In this document: positions 53,232 to 60,466 of the stretch, in pieces
Position numbering within the stretch: the first letter of the stretch is position 1
Layout: every line of letters begins with the position of its first letter
DNA from: Nitrosopumilus sp. K4
Lineage (GTDB): Archaea > Thermoproteota > Nitrososphaeria > Nitrososphaerales > Nitrosopumilaceae
DNA: 64,000 bases
Direction: 5' to 3'
Assembly (NCBI RefSeq): GCF_018128925.1
Contig: NZ_CP067007.1
Coordinates: 1,218,164-1,282,163 of the forward strand
Program-made: the position numbers and the translations under genes
Notes under the pieces: model-generated
Databases searched by the model: none
Seen by the model: the letters and a program-made list of their open reading frames with translations, nothing else
Told to the model about the DNA's origin: nothing

Positions 53232-54809
53232 TTATTCTGCTATGAAATCAAATGTTGTTTCAGCAACATTGTTTGCACCATAAAATGCCTTTATTGTATA
53301 AGTACCAGATACCCACAATGGGCCATCAGCAAGTATTGTATGTGTAAATTCACCATTTGTATCAACTAAGATTTGTGCAATATCTATCAAATCAGAACCA
53401 GTAATAGTTTGGATGATTACCGGCGTGTCTTCAAAAATATCCATCACACTTCCTGAAATTACGATTTCATTTCCTCTAAAGTAAATATCAGTAGGAGTTG
53501 AGATTGAGATACTAGTCGTAATAGGAATATCAGTATCAGGGATTTCTACAGCATCATCTGAAGTATCAGAGTCTAGAATTTCTGTTAAGCCCAATGTACC
53601 AGATCCTCCAAGGAACCACTCACTTGCGATTTTGCTTTGAGGAGACAAAATTTCAATATCAGATGATTCAGTTTCAGAATTGAATGATTCAGAAAGATTA
53701 ATGCTTAGTTTCAAAGTTCTAATATCTACACCATTTGAGGTTTGAGCAATTACCACCATGGAATCTTTTTCGCCTCCAGGACCAGATGAGGATAATCTTG
53801 CCTTACCAAACATAATATCATAAACTTCACTTTCACCAACAAATAATTCACCACCAGTTACACGGAATTTTTTGGCATTATTTCCGGTGACTTGGTTTTC
53901 CAAGAATAGTGAACCCGTAAAAGATTGAAGGTTAGATGAATCACTAATCTCAGAAGCAGTTCCACCAATTGAAAGTGTAAAAGATTTGATTATAGTGTCT
54001 TTATTTTTGAGATTACCAAAATATTCGCCGCTTTCATATTTGTCTATTAATTTTTGTAGTCTTTGTTCTAATTGTTGTATTCTTTTTTCAAGTTTTTCAA
54101 TTATTTGATTAGCACGTTCTTCAGAAAATTGTGCTTTCTCAGTTAATTTTGCTTCTCTTTCTGCTAGTTTTTCAGCCTCTCTAGCTTCTCTTTCTGCTAG
54201 TTTTTCAGCTCTTTTGGATTCTTTTTCTGCTAGTTTTTCAGCTCTTTTGGATTCTTTATTATCATTGTCGTCATCAACATCATCAAATGTTTTTCCAAGG
54301 AATTTCATACGGGATTCAGATGCCAATTTTTTGGCATCTTCAGCATAGTCTTCAGCTTCATCAAAATTACCATTATCAAAACTAGATTCAGCTTTTACAA
54401 GTAATTCTTTTGCAGCAGATAATTTATCTAAAGATACACTTGTGTCTTTATCATCATCTGTTACATCAGATATTTTGTCTTCAGCTTTCTGGATCTCTTC
54501 TCTAGCATCTTCAATTTCTTCTCTAGCATCAGATTCATCATCGTCTCTTTCATCATCGTCTCTTTCATCATCGTCTCTTTCATCATCGTCTCTTTCATCA
54601 TCGTCTCTTTCATCATCGTCTCTTTCATCATCGTCTCTTTCATCATCGTCTCTTTCATCATCGTCATCATGTATTTCAGCAAATGCATTTAGAAATATAG
54701 GGTCAAATGTAATGGATTCAGTTGATTCAGAATGGATATTTGTCGGAAATGATGCCATTCCAAAGATAAGTATAGTAAATAAGAAAAAAGTACCAAATTT
54801 TGTTTTCAT
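53232..54809 (-). CDS. secreted acidic repeat protein with coiled coil and Ig-like end
   Basis: A 525-residue protein with a signal peptide (hydrophobic residues 8-20). Then eight DDDER-type repeats (about residues 53-95), a helical region with AEKLAEREAREAEKLAERE-like repeats and a Leu/Gln coiled coil (IEKLEKRIQQLEQRLQKL). The last 200 residues look like beta domains. No membrane anchor is seen at the end. It is likely cell-surface or extracellular; the Asp-rich block could bind cations such as Ca. Confidence 0.82.
   Translation of the reverse strand: MKTKFGTFFLFTILIFGMASFPTNIHSESTESITFDPIFLNAFAEIHDDDDERDDDERDDDERDDDERDDDERDDDERDDDERDDDERDDDESDAREEIEDAREEIQKAEDKISDVTDDDKDTSVSLDKLSAAKELLVKAESSFDNGNFDEAEDYAEDAKKLASESRMKFLGKTFDDVDDDNDNKESKRAEKLAEKESKRAEKLAEREAREAEKLAEREAKLTEKAQFSEERANQIIEKLEKRIQQLEQRLQKLIDKYESGEYFGNLKNKDTIIKSFTLSIGGTASEISDSSNLQSFTGSLFLENQVTGNNAKKFRVTGGELFVGESEVYDIMFGKARLSSSGPGGEKDSMVVIAQTSNGVDIRTLKLSINLSESFNSETESSDIEILSPQSKIASEWFLGGSGTLGLTEILDSDTSDDAVEIPDTDIPITTSISISTPTDIYFRGNEIVISGSVMDIFEDTPVIIQTITGSDLIDIAQILVDTNGEFTHTILADGPLWVSGTYTIKAFYGANNVAETTFDFIAE
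54537..54665 (-). repeat. in-frame 15-bp tandem repeat, eight copies
   Basis: A perfect 15-bp unit repeated about eight times encodes DDDER. The identity of copies at the base level, including wobble positions, points to recent expansion. The frame stays open on the opposite strand too. Confidence 0.95.
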
Positions 54810-54928
54810 TTAAGAAAATTTTTCAGTAATTCATTAAAAGCATTGCGTAGGAATAATAGGATTGCAAAAAGTTGTTTAATAGATAATTTGTGAGTAATTT
54901 CTTTTATTTTAGATTACAACACAGTCTT

Positions 54929-55024
54929 ATGACAATAAATGATACCAGAGATTTCGTTGATAGAATAGAAAAATGGGCCAATATCATAGGTATCAATTTA
55001 GATCGAGACTCTGAACAATTGTAG
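54929..55024 (+). CDS. possible small peptide, 31 aa
   Basis: Reads MTINDTRDFVDRIEKWANII and is charged and amphipathic, like an N-terminal helix of a longer protein. It ends in TAG after 31 codons. It may be a real microprotein or a gene remnant. Support is only a clean ATG and coding-like composition. Confidence 0.25.
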   Translation: MTINDTRDFVDRIEKWANIIGINLDRDSEQL

Positions 55025-55070
55025 TTTTTGAACACACATTTTGTTAAGTAAAAAATTTACAAACACAGTC

Positions 55071-55166
55071 ATGAGATACATAGGTCAGACAAAACTACCA
55101 CATGGAATTGTTAAACACTATTTGTCCAGAAAGGGAAATATTGATTCGTATTTTTTTGAAAATTAA
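55071..55166 (+). CDS. possible small peptide, 31 aa
   Basis: Reads MRYIGQTKLPHGIVKHYLSR, basic then aromatic. It is the second short frame in this gap, in the same direction as the next gene. No known family and no sure promoter. Confidence 0.25.
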   Translation: MRYIGQTKLPHGIVKHYLSRKGNIDSYFFEN

Positions 55167-55219
55167 GGAAGTACAGCCTAAGTATATGGCTTAAGTACCT
55201 CATTTTCTTTTTTCAAATA

Positions 55220-55690
55220 ATGCAAAGACCGTTTGGAATCACTATTCTTTCAATATTATACATTTTTGGAGGAATTGTTGTGGCCATAGTTGCTGCTATG
55301 TTCGGAATATTTTCTGCAATGATGGCTGATTCTATGATGGAAGAATTTGTAGTTATAGGAGGAGTAATTTCAGGAATATTTGTCGGGGTTGCAGTTTTAG
55401 AGTTTGTCATAGCTGGTTGTTTGTTTTCTGGAAAAAAGTGGACAAGAAAAATTGTCATTGTTTTTGTTATTGTTGATCTGGTATTAGAATTCATTTCAAT
55501 TTTTGGTGGAAATATGTTCGGAGTAGCAATGCTCATACTAGATTTGTTTGTGTTGTATTATCTTTATAGACCACATGTAATAGAATATTTTGGAGAAAAC
55601 ACATTCAAAACTTGTACTAATTGCGGATACATTGCAAAAGACGAAATCGAATTACATAATCATAAGATAGTTTGTGAGAAACAAAAATGA
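55220..55690 (+). CDS. membrane protein with C-terminal C2H2-like knuckle
   Basis: A 156-residue protein with four membrane segments and a cytoplasmic tail. It begins MQRPFGITILSILYIFGG, as in small four-helix membrane families. The tail has CTNCGYIAKDEIELHNHKIVC, a Cys2-His pattern that could bind zinc. It overlaps the uracil-DNA glycosylase gene by 4 bases. Function unknown. Confidence 0.72.
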   Translation: MQRPFGITILSILYIFGGIVVAIVAAMFGIFSAMMADSMMEEFVVIGGVISGIFVGVAVLEFVIAGCLFSGKKWTRKIVIVFVIVDLVLEFISIFGGNMFGVAMLILDLFVLYYLYRPHVIEYFGENTFKTCTNCGYIAKDEIELHNHKIVCEKQK

Positions 55691-56352
55691 ATAAAAAAAT
55701 AATTTCCCTTAATAAAAAAATCGAAAATTGTACGAAATGTCCTAGATTATCAGAGTATATCAGAGAAGTTGCAAAAAACAAAGTCAGAAGATTCAGAGGC
55801 GAAAAATACCATGGTAGACCACTTTCAGGATTTGGAGATGTTTATGCAAAATTATTGATTGTGGGTTTGGCGCCAGCTGCTCATGGTGGAAATAGAACAG
55901 GTAGGATGTTTACAGGAGATTCTTCAGGGGATTGGCTTGCAAAAGTCATGCATAAGCATGGATTTGCATCAATTCCTACAAGTCAAAGTAATGATGACGG
56001 GTTAGTTCTAAAGAATGCATATATTACAGCAGCAGTAAGATGTGCACCCCCACAAAACAAACCAACAAAAGAAGAGATGGAAAATTGTTTTGGATATCTT
56101 CAAGAAGAGATAAAAATTCTCAAAAATATTTCAGTAATTCTATGTCTTGGGAAAATAGCATACGATGCAACATGTAAATTACTCAACGTAAAATCCGATA
56201 AATTTGGACATAATGTGTTATTCAAACATGAAAAATACTACATTCTTACATCTTATCATCCTTCCAAGCAAAATACACAAACTGGCAGACTAACTTGGAA
56301 AGACTGGTCTGCAGTGTTTTCTAAGGCAAAAAAACTGACTAGTAATACTTAG
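55687..56352 (+). CDS. uracil-DNA glycosylase, family 5 (UDGb)
   Basis: A 221-residue glycosylase. Fe-S Cys residues are at CTKCPRL, CAPP, CLGK and nearby. The active-site motif is GLAPAAHGGNRTGRMFTGD, matching family 5, with the second motif LTSYHPSKQNTQTGR. It removes uracil and other damaged bases. It is translationally coupled to the upstream membrane protein. Confidence 0.92.
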   Translation: MNKKIISLNKKIENCTKCPRLSEYIREVAKNKVRRFRGEKYHGRPLSGFGDVYAKLLIVGLAPAAHGGNRTGRMFTGDSSGDWLAKVMHKHGFASIPTSQSNDDGLVLKNAYITAAVRCAPPQNKPTKEEMENCFGYLQEEIKILKNISVILCLGKIAYDATCKLLNVKSDKFGHNVLFKHEKYYILTSYHPSKQNTQTGRLTWKDWSAVFSKAKKLTSNT

Positions 56353-56376
56353 ATTTTCTAATTATTCATATCAAAT

Positions 56377-56685
56377 GTGAATAAAAAAATATCTTTTATT
56401 GATATATCATATGAAGAACTTGAATCACTGCCAGTAGTGGATCTTGAAAAGAGAATCAAGTGTAGAATTGAACCATATTTTGAGAGAATACCAAATATGA
56501 GTTTGAAAGAAAAGATCAAGATGAGAGAAGATGTTAAAAATACACGAAAGATGAGTTTCCGTTTTTCACAAGAAATAACAAAAGATATTCCAAAAGAAAG
56601 AATTCAGATGGCATTATCTTATCTTGCTAAATTATTTCGTATATTAGATATAGAAATTAGAAAAATAGATCAAAGAAAAATTTAG
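56377..56685 (+). CDS. hypothetical protein, 102 aa
   Basis: A basic, helical, soluble protein, beginning MNKKISFIDISYEELESLP and starting with GTG. No recognisable domain. It lies in the same direction behind the uracil-DNA glycosylase with a 24-base gap, so probably the same transcript. Confidence 0.6.
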   Translation: MNKKISFIDISYEELESLPVVDLEKRIKCRIEPYFERIPNMSLKEKIKMREDVKNTRKMSFRFSQEITKDIPKERIQMALSYLAKLFRILDIEIRKIDQRKI

Positions 56686-56710
56686 ATGCAATACTTGCAA
56701 AATTTAGTCA

Positions 56711-56824
56711 TTGAGTGAAGAAATAAGGCCATGTCCCAAATGTAAAGGAATAATGTTTAGAGAACAAGGTGAATCAATCTCATGGTTTTGTCCTACATGT
56801 AATGTAAAATACAAAACAAAATGA
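56711..56824 (+). CDS. zinc-ribbon microprotein, 37 aa
   Basis: Starts with TTG and reads MSEEIRPCPKCKGIMF, then WFCPTCNVKYKTK. The two CPxC pairs 19 residues apart make a complete zinc ribbon in only 37 residues. It lies between two genes of the same direction. Too short for standard gene finding. Confidence 0.6.
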   Translation: MSEEIRPCPKCKGIMFREQGESISWFCPTCNVKYKTK

Positions 56825-56862
56825 AAAGAAATACTGATATTCATTATGATTAAGGAAATACA

Positions 56863-57051
56863 ATGAAGAAGTGTAAATGTGAAAAATGTGATTGTCCAAA
56901 TCAAATTACAGAGTTTGGACATAGATATGAAGAAGAAAATGCAATTGTAGAAGCTGAATTTCAAAAAAATCCTGAGAAAGCAGAATCAATAATCAAAGAA
57001 ATATGTGAATTTTGTGAGAAGGGTCAACACGAAGGAAATCCTTTGGAATAA
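56863..57051 (+). CDS. Cys-rich small protein, 62 aa
   Basis: Begins MKKCKCEKCDCPNQITEFGH and ends with CEFCEKGQH. The first 11 residues hold four Cys, and the tail has CxxC-x4-H, so it probably binds metal. The middle is an acidic helix. No family recognised. It is followed after 2 bases by a membrane protein. Confidence 0.65.
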   Translation: MKKCKCEKCDCPNQITEFGHRYEEENAIVEAEFQKNPEKAESIIKEICEFCEKGQHEGNPLE

Positions 57052-57053
57052 AC

Positions 57054-57317
57054 ATGGAAATCAATAACATTTCTTTATTTTTTGTAGGAATTCTAATGTC
57101 CATTTTAGGTACATTTGTTGTAGTTTATGACTATCCCCAAATTCAGTATTTTGATAACATGGAATCTGAATCATATCTAATGTTAGAAGGACAAGACAGG
57201 GAGATTCATCAGAGATTAAAGATAGAATTTACAGTAGGCAGTGGAATTTTCGCATCAGGAATCATAATTTTAATAATTTCAATATTCAAAAAACAGAAAA
57301 CAAATGTAAAGAATTAA
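57054..57317 (+). CDS. small membrane protein, 87 aa, two TM
   Basis: Two hydrophobic segments (residues 5-25 and 63-78) with an acidic soluble loop between. The C-terminus is Lys-rich, so it should be cytoplasmic. It follows the Cys-rich gene by 2 bases. Function unknown. Confidence 0.6.
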   Translation: MEINNISLFFVGILMSILGTFVVVYDYPQIQYFDNMESESYLMLEGQDREIHQRLKIEFTVGSGIFASGIIILIISIFKKQKTNVKN

Positions 57318-57638
57318 CAGAGTTTTTAAAAGAATTTTAGGTTTTGATTGTAGAGGTTTTAAATTCAATCATCAAGAATATTGCTTATGAGTCAACTAGT
57401 CCACAAAAATAATATCAGAAATTCATTTATCTTCATAGGAGTGGTTGCAGTTTTGGCAACAATTGTGCTATTCCTATGATTTCATAAAATTTCTAAAATT
57501 AGTAGATGTTCAAAATTAATTGTTAGATGTTTGATGTTTTGGCATAGGAGGAATATGAACAAATACGAATTCTTTTTTCTTTTTTAGTTTAAACATAATA
57601 CATACACTCAAATTTTCAATATAAAGTTCAAGAAGGAG
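57318..57638. other. 321-bp gap with one probable single-TM microprotein
   Basis: Apart from the 30-codon frame at 57387-57479 I see only AT-rich DNA. The end of the ArsR-type gene on the minus strand closes the gap. Confidence 0.5.
57387..57479 (+). CDS. possible single-TM microprotein, 30 aa
   Basis: Reads MSQLVHKNNIRNSFIFIGVV and then a hydrophobic stretch to the end. A short basic head followed by one clean 17-residue membrane helix is a common form for archaeal and bacterial microproteins. No homology seen. Confidence 0.4.
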   Translation: MSQLVHKNNIRNSFIFIGVVAVLATIVLFL

Positions 57639-58334
57639 TTATCCATTATTAGTATGGATTTTTTTCTTTCTTGAAGTGATAATTATCTCAATTACAAGTC
57701 CTGCTACAATTACACAAAGCACTGCCAAAGCAGACCACAAAATATCATATGATGGTTCCCCAGTTTGCATTGTAATTTGTGCTGCCTCTTCTTGAAATTC
57801 AGATTTAGGGAGTGTGCTTCTGAACATAGATTCATCACTTTCCATCATAGTAGATGATGCAGGAACAGATTGTATTGATTCTGATTGAATAGGAGATTTA
57901 GGTTTTAGCAGTTGAGATGAAAACCAAGTTGCAAGAGACACGCCACCAAGTGTTGCGAGTCTATGAATCCTATTAAATGAATTAAAAAGAGATTTACTTT
58001 TTTTTGCAGGTTGCTGCATTTCAGAAGGAAGAATCACTATGGCTACTTTATCAATTGTATAAAATTTTACATCATGTGATTTTGAATTTTTTCCAACATT
58101 TGTAATCTTGATAACACCTGCATTTTGCATTTTTTTAAGATGATGAATTACAAGAGGTAGTGAGAGCTCTGTTTTTTGAGAAATTTGGTTTGCAGAAAGC
58201 GAATTATTAAACAAAAGTTTCAAAATCTGTCTGCTAGAATCTGAGGATAAAATCTCACCAACAGCCTTTAATTTTTCATCTTCGGTTGATAAAATATCAA
58301 TTTTGTCTGAAACGTTTGGTTCATCGGAACTCAT
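57639..58334 (-). CDS. ArsR-type winged-helix regulator with membrane anchor
   Basis: A 231-residue protein. Residues about 20-100 form a winged helix (LSSDSSRQILKLLFN, then LSLPLVIHHLKKMQNAGVI). A weaker hydrophobic segment is near 130-145 and a clear membrane helix near 200-222, followed by RKKK. DNA-binding domain and tail are on the cytoplasmic side. Such one-component membrane regulators are frequent in Thaumarchaeota. It is divergent from the SIMPL gene. Confidence 0.78.
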   Translation of the reverse strand: MSSDEPNVSDKIDILSTEDEKLKAVGEILSSDSSRQILKLLFNNSLSANQISQKTELSLPLVIHHLKKMQNAGVIKITNVGKNSKSHDVKFYTIDKVAIVILPSEMQQPAKKSKSLFNSFNRIHRLATLGGVSLATWFSSQLLKPKSPIQSESIQSVPASSTMMESDESMFRSTLPKSEFQEEAAQITMQTGEPSYDILWSALAVLCVIVAGLVIEIIITSRKKKIHTNNG

Positions 58335-58426
58335 TGAATCTTGATTCTATGGATTTCAGTTATTAAGACTTCTGGTTAAATTAAGATTTAATCAAACCTT
58401 ATCTTCAAAACCAGCAAATACAATTC

Positions 58427-59203
58427 ATGAAAAAATCAAATCAAACCATAGTTGCAGTGATTGCAGTCCTGGTTGTCTCAGTTTCTTTGAGCGCTGCCTT
58501 TAATGAGGCAGATGCAGAGGAGATTACACCATTTCCTTCAAGAGAAAAGACCATTTCTGTATCAGGACAAGCAACACTTGAAGTAGTTCCAGATCTGCTC
58601 ACAATTAGACTAGGAACAGAAACTCAAGAAAAAACTGCTCAAGAGGCTTTGGCATCAAATTCAGAGATGATGAACAAAGTAATCTCTGCATTAAAGACTG
58701 CAGGAGTATCAGAAGAGGAAATCAGTACCTCATCACTCAATATTCATCCAGTCTATGAGAGCTACAAAGATGAAAGAGGAGATTATCGTTCCAAACTTGT
58801 AGGATACAAGGTTTCCAACATCATCTCAGTTGAAACCAAAAACCTTGATTCAGCTGCATCTATTATTGATGGAGCAGTTTCAGCAGGGGTGAACAGAATA
58901 GATTCTGTGTATTTTTCATTATCTCCTGAGATATACAACGTTCTCAAAGATCAACTCCTAGAAGAAGCAGTAATCAATGCAAGAGAAAAGGCAGAGATTG
59001 CACTATCACCCCTTGATCACAAGATTATTGGGATAAAGAGCATCTCACTTTCTGAATTCAGCATACCATATCCAATGCCAGCATTCAGAGGAGACTTTGC
59101 CATGGCAGAATCAATGGCAAAATCTGCACCAACACCAGTGTTTTCTTCTGATCAAGACGTTACAACATCAGCTCATGTTGTATTTCTGATCGGAAGCAAT
59201 TAA
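58427..59203 (+). CDS. SIMPL-domain (DUF541) secreted protein
   Basis: A 258-residue protein with a signal peptide (residues 1-30, cleavage near ADA). The SIMPL core is SVSGQATLEVVPDLLTIRLG, then NSEMMNKVISALKTAGVSEE and SVYFSLSP. Members are cell-envelope proteins with roles in stress and outer-surface functions. The divergent membrane-bound regulator may control it. Confidence 0.87.
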   Translation: MKKSNQTIVAVIAVLVVSVSLSAAFNEADAEEITPFPSREKTISVSGQATLEVVPDLLTIRLGTETQEKTAQEALASNSEMMNKVISALKTAGVSEEEISTSSLNIHPVYESYKDERGDYRSKLVGYKVSNIISVETKNLDSAASIIDGAVSAGVNRIDSVYFSLSPEIYNVLKDQLLEEAVINAREKAEIALSPLDHKIIGIKSISLSEFSIPYPMPAFRGDFAMAESMAKSAPTPVFSSDQDVTTSAHVVFLIGSN

Positions 59204-59264
59204 CACCTTTTTTCTTTTTTAATACTTAGGATCTACTTTTTATTCTATAATCACGTATTGTATA

Positions 59265-59371
59265 TTGAAAGCTGACACAATCTCCTATTGTCATAAATTG
59301 GCGATTGTTTACCGGTCTGAGCATACGGGCAGGGCTGTGTAAAGATTGTTCCGCAACTAGTCAGCTTTCAA
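59265..59371. ncRNA. candidate structured RNA closed by a perfect 12-bp stem
   Basis: TTGAAAGCTGAC (59265-59276) is exactly complementary to GTCAGCTTTCAA (59360-59371). Inside lie a hairpin ACAAT/ATTGT (59277-59291), a possible TTG-CG/CG-CAA stem and a TTTAC/GTAAA stem. That gives a branched RNA of about 107 bases. It does not fit a tRNA, 5S or SRP RNA. There is no ORF across it on either strand that I can support. Direction is not known; AT-rich runs on both sides could be promoter or terminator. Confidence 0.45.
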
Positions 59372-59485
59372 ATTTTTGAAAATTAGATTATCCAAAATTT
59401 GTATATTTAAGAATCAAAATGCATCAAGCGATCAAAAATTATTTTTCACACCTTACGCTAAATCCAAAATTCTAGAGAGAAATAC

Positions 59486-59650
59486 ATGAGCGAAATACAA
59501 TTAGAAAATAGAATCAAGATGGCACACACAATCAAAGTCAAAAGTGCGTTAAGAAGAAAAGTAGGACTGGAAATAAGCTGGTTTGACATTCATGGAGAAT
59601 CTCATACCCAAGAATTCTCAATAAAAGAAGGCTCAGTCATAGAATTCTAA
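59486..59650 (+). CDS. hypothetical small protein, 54 aa
   Basis: Starts MSEIQLENRIKMAHTIKVKS and continues with a basic helix and beta-like segments (LEISWFDIHGESHTQEFSI). No Cys and no membrane segment. It is a clean frame between the RNA candidate and the palindromes. No family recognised. Confidence 0.45.
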   Translation: MSEIQLENRIKMAHTIKVKSALRRKVGLEISWFDIHGESHTQEFSIKEGSVIEF

Positions 59651-59677
59651 TCCCATCTAATCTAAAATATTCAAAAT

Positions 59678-59760
59678 TGTTTGTTCATTTGAACAAACAT
59701 TATTTTTGTTCAAAATTATGAACAAAATCTAATTTTGTTTGTTCATTTGAACAAACAAAA
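59678..59760. promoter_or_regulatory. three related palindromes (TTTGTTCA/TGAACAAA)
   Basis: Three inverted repeats share the half-site TTTGTTCA. Copy 1 (59678-59699) has perfect 10-base arms with a 2-base centre. Copy 2 (59704-59727) has 9-base arms and a 6-base centre. Copy 3 (59733-59760) has perfect 13-base arms and a 2-base centre. Centres lie 27 and 31 bases apart, near three helix turns. This suggests cooperative binding of a dimeric regulator. Confidence 0.55.
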
Positions 59761-59830
59761 AGGCACAAGCATATGACATGAATAAAGTATTGTAATTTAG
59801 ACTAAAAGAATTACGTAGAAATCATCATCC

Positions 59831-60004
59831 CTAGGAACGAGATTTTGTTCTTAAAACGGCACTGCAACATGGGCATCTAACAGAATCTACATCCATGAAT
59901 AATCCACAAAATGTGCATCTTTTCTGACCTAGAGAATATCTCAAGCCATTTCTGACGGATTTTCCTTCAAATTGATAACATAATCCTCTACAGCTGCGGG
60001 CCAC
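59831..60004 (-). CDS. Cys-rich zinc-ribbon microprotein 3 of cluster, 57 aa
   Basis: Starts with GTG that overlaps the previous stop by one base (TAGTG). Motifs are CRGLCYQF near the start, then RCTFCGLFMDVDSVRCPCC, with a short basic tail. It is a paralogue of the next gene, with matching spacing of the C-x-x-x-C, CxxC and RCPCC motifs. Likely one or two zinc sites. Confidence 0.6.
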   Translation of the reverse strand: MARSCRGLCYQFEGKSVRNGLRYSLGQKRCTFCGLFMDVDSVRCPCCSAVLRTKSRS

Positions 60005-60186
60005 TATAGTTTCCCCCTAGTTAGTGAATTATGGCAGCATGGGCATCGATGGTACTTGGAAATTAGATATTCATCGCATACGGAACACCATTTTTTGTAA
60101 ATTGATGTGTTTGTTTTTCTAAATGATGCATTTGCTTGGTAATACCTACAAATGCTTGAACAGAAGTTTGTGCTCAAATCATACAC
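60004..60186 (-). CDS. Cys-rich zinc-ribbon microprotein 2 of cluster, 60 aa
   Basis: The frame is open to 60252, but that would overlap the neighbour; the GTG at 60186, just after the neighbour's stop with AGGAG nearby, is preferred. It has CSSICRYYQ, then WCSVCDEYLISKYHRCPCC. The motif spacing matches microprotein 3, so the two arose by duplication. The function is unknown. Confidence 0.6.
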   Translation of the reverse strand: MYDLSTNFCSSICRYYQANASFRKTNTSIYKKWCSVCDEYLISKYHRCPCCHNSLTRGKL

Positions 60187-60190
60187 ACTC

Positions 60191-60367
60191 CTAGCAGGCA
60201 CATGCCTCCTCTCTTTGAAATTTTGAGTCACAATCCTTGCAATAAATTCCATAATTGTCTATTTTTACTCCAATATTTCCACAGGCTACACAGATCCTGA
60301 TTGCGTTATTGACAACTTTCTTTCTTTGTTTAAATTCATTGTCAACGAGACTATTCATCATGCTCAT
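60191..60367 (-). CDS. Cys-rich zinc-ribbon microprotein 1 of cluster, 58 aa
   Basis: Starts MSMMNSLVDNEFKQRKK, a basic helix, then ICVACGNIGVKIDNYGIYC and KDCDSKFQ: four Cys in two pairs, a zinc ribbon. It ends with CAC. It is first in the three-gene minus-strand unit. Its start lies beside the operator pair of the divergent Fur-family gene, so it may be controlled by that protein. Confidence 0.6.
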   Translation of the reverse strand: MSMMNSLVDNEFKQRKKVVNNAIRICVACGNIGVKIDNYGIYCKDCDSKFQREEACAC

Positions 60368-60372
60368 GATAC

Positions 60373-60427
60373 TATTAGGAGTAATTCCTATTAAAGTGTT
60401 GTTATTTATTAGGAATAGTTCCTATTA
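60373..60427. promoter_or_regulatory. doubled operator between the microprotein cluster and the Fur-family gene
   Basis: Two 21-base near-palindromes, TATTAGGAGTAATTCCTATTA-like, at 60373-60393 and 60407-60427 share AGGA-N-TCCT cores and identical flanks. They start 34 bases apart, about three helix turns. They lie between divergent genes, the second next to the TATA-like box of the Fur-family gene. Likely an autoregulatory metal-dependent operator. Confidence 0.65.
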
Positions 60428-60433
60428 ATCAAT

Positions 60434-60445
60434 AAATATTAAATA
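60434..60445 (+). promoter_or_regulatory. TATA-like box of the Fur-family gene
   Basis: AAATATTAAATA is centred about 28 bases before the ATG at 60467 and lies just after the second operator copy, the usual spacing for archaeal short-leader genes. Confidence 0.45.
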
Positions 60446-60466
60446 GAGAGAAATTGTAAAAACAGT

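Larger units (their letters stand above)
54810..55219. other. 410-bp region with only doubtful ORFs
   Basis: No standard gene is seen. Two 31-codon frames (54929-55024 and 55071-55166) are possible small peptides, listed separately. A direct repeat GCCTAAGTA/GGCTTAAGTA lies at about 55178-55196, close to the promoter of the next gene. Nothing else stands out. Confidence 0.5.

Noticed and set aside
54537-54665. Short regular repeats that could suggest a CRISPR array
   Set aside because: The 15-bp units are contiguous without spacers and stay in frame inside a secreted protein gene, so they are coding tandem repeats.
54442-54813. Plus-strand Ser-rich ORF opposite the acidic repeat protein
   Set aside because: It is almost only Ser and Leu repeats mirrored from the DDDER units, and the minus-strand frame has a signal peptide and ordered domains.
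59265-59371. The inverted repeat as insertion-sequence ends
   Set aside because: The 83 bases between are far too short for a transposase, and no target-site duplication is visible, though a MITE cannot be fully excluded.
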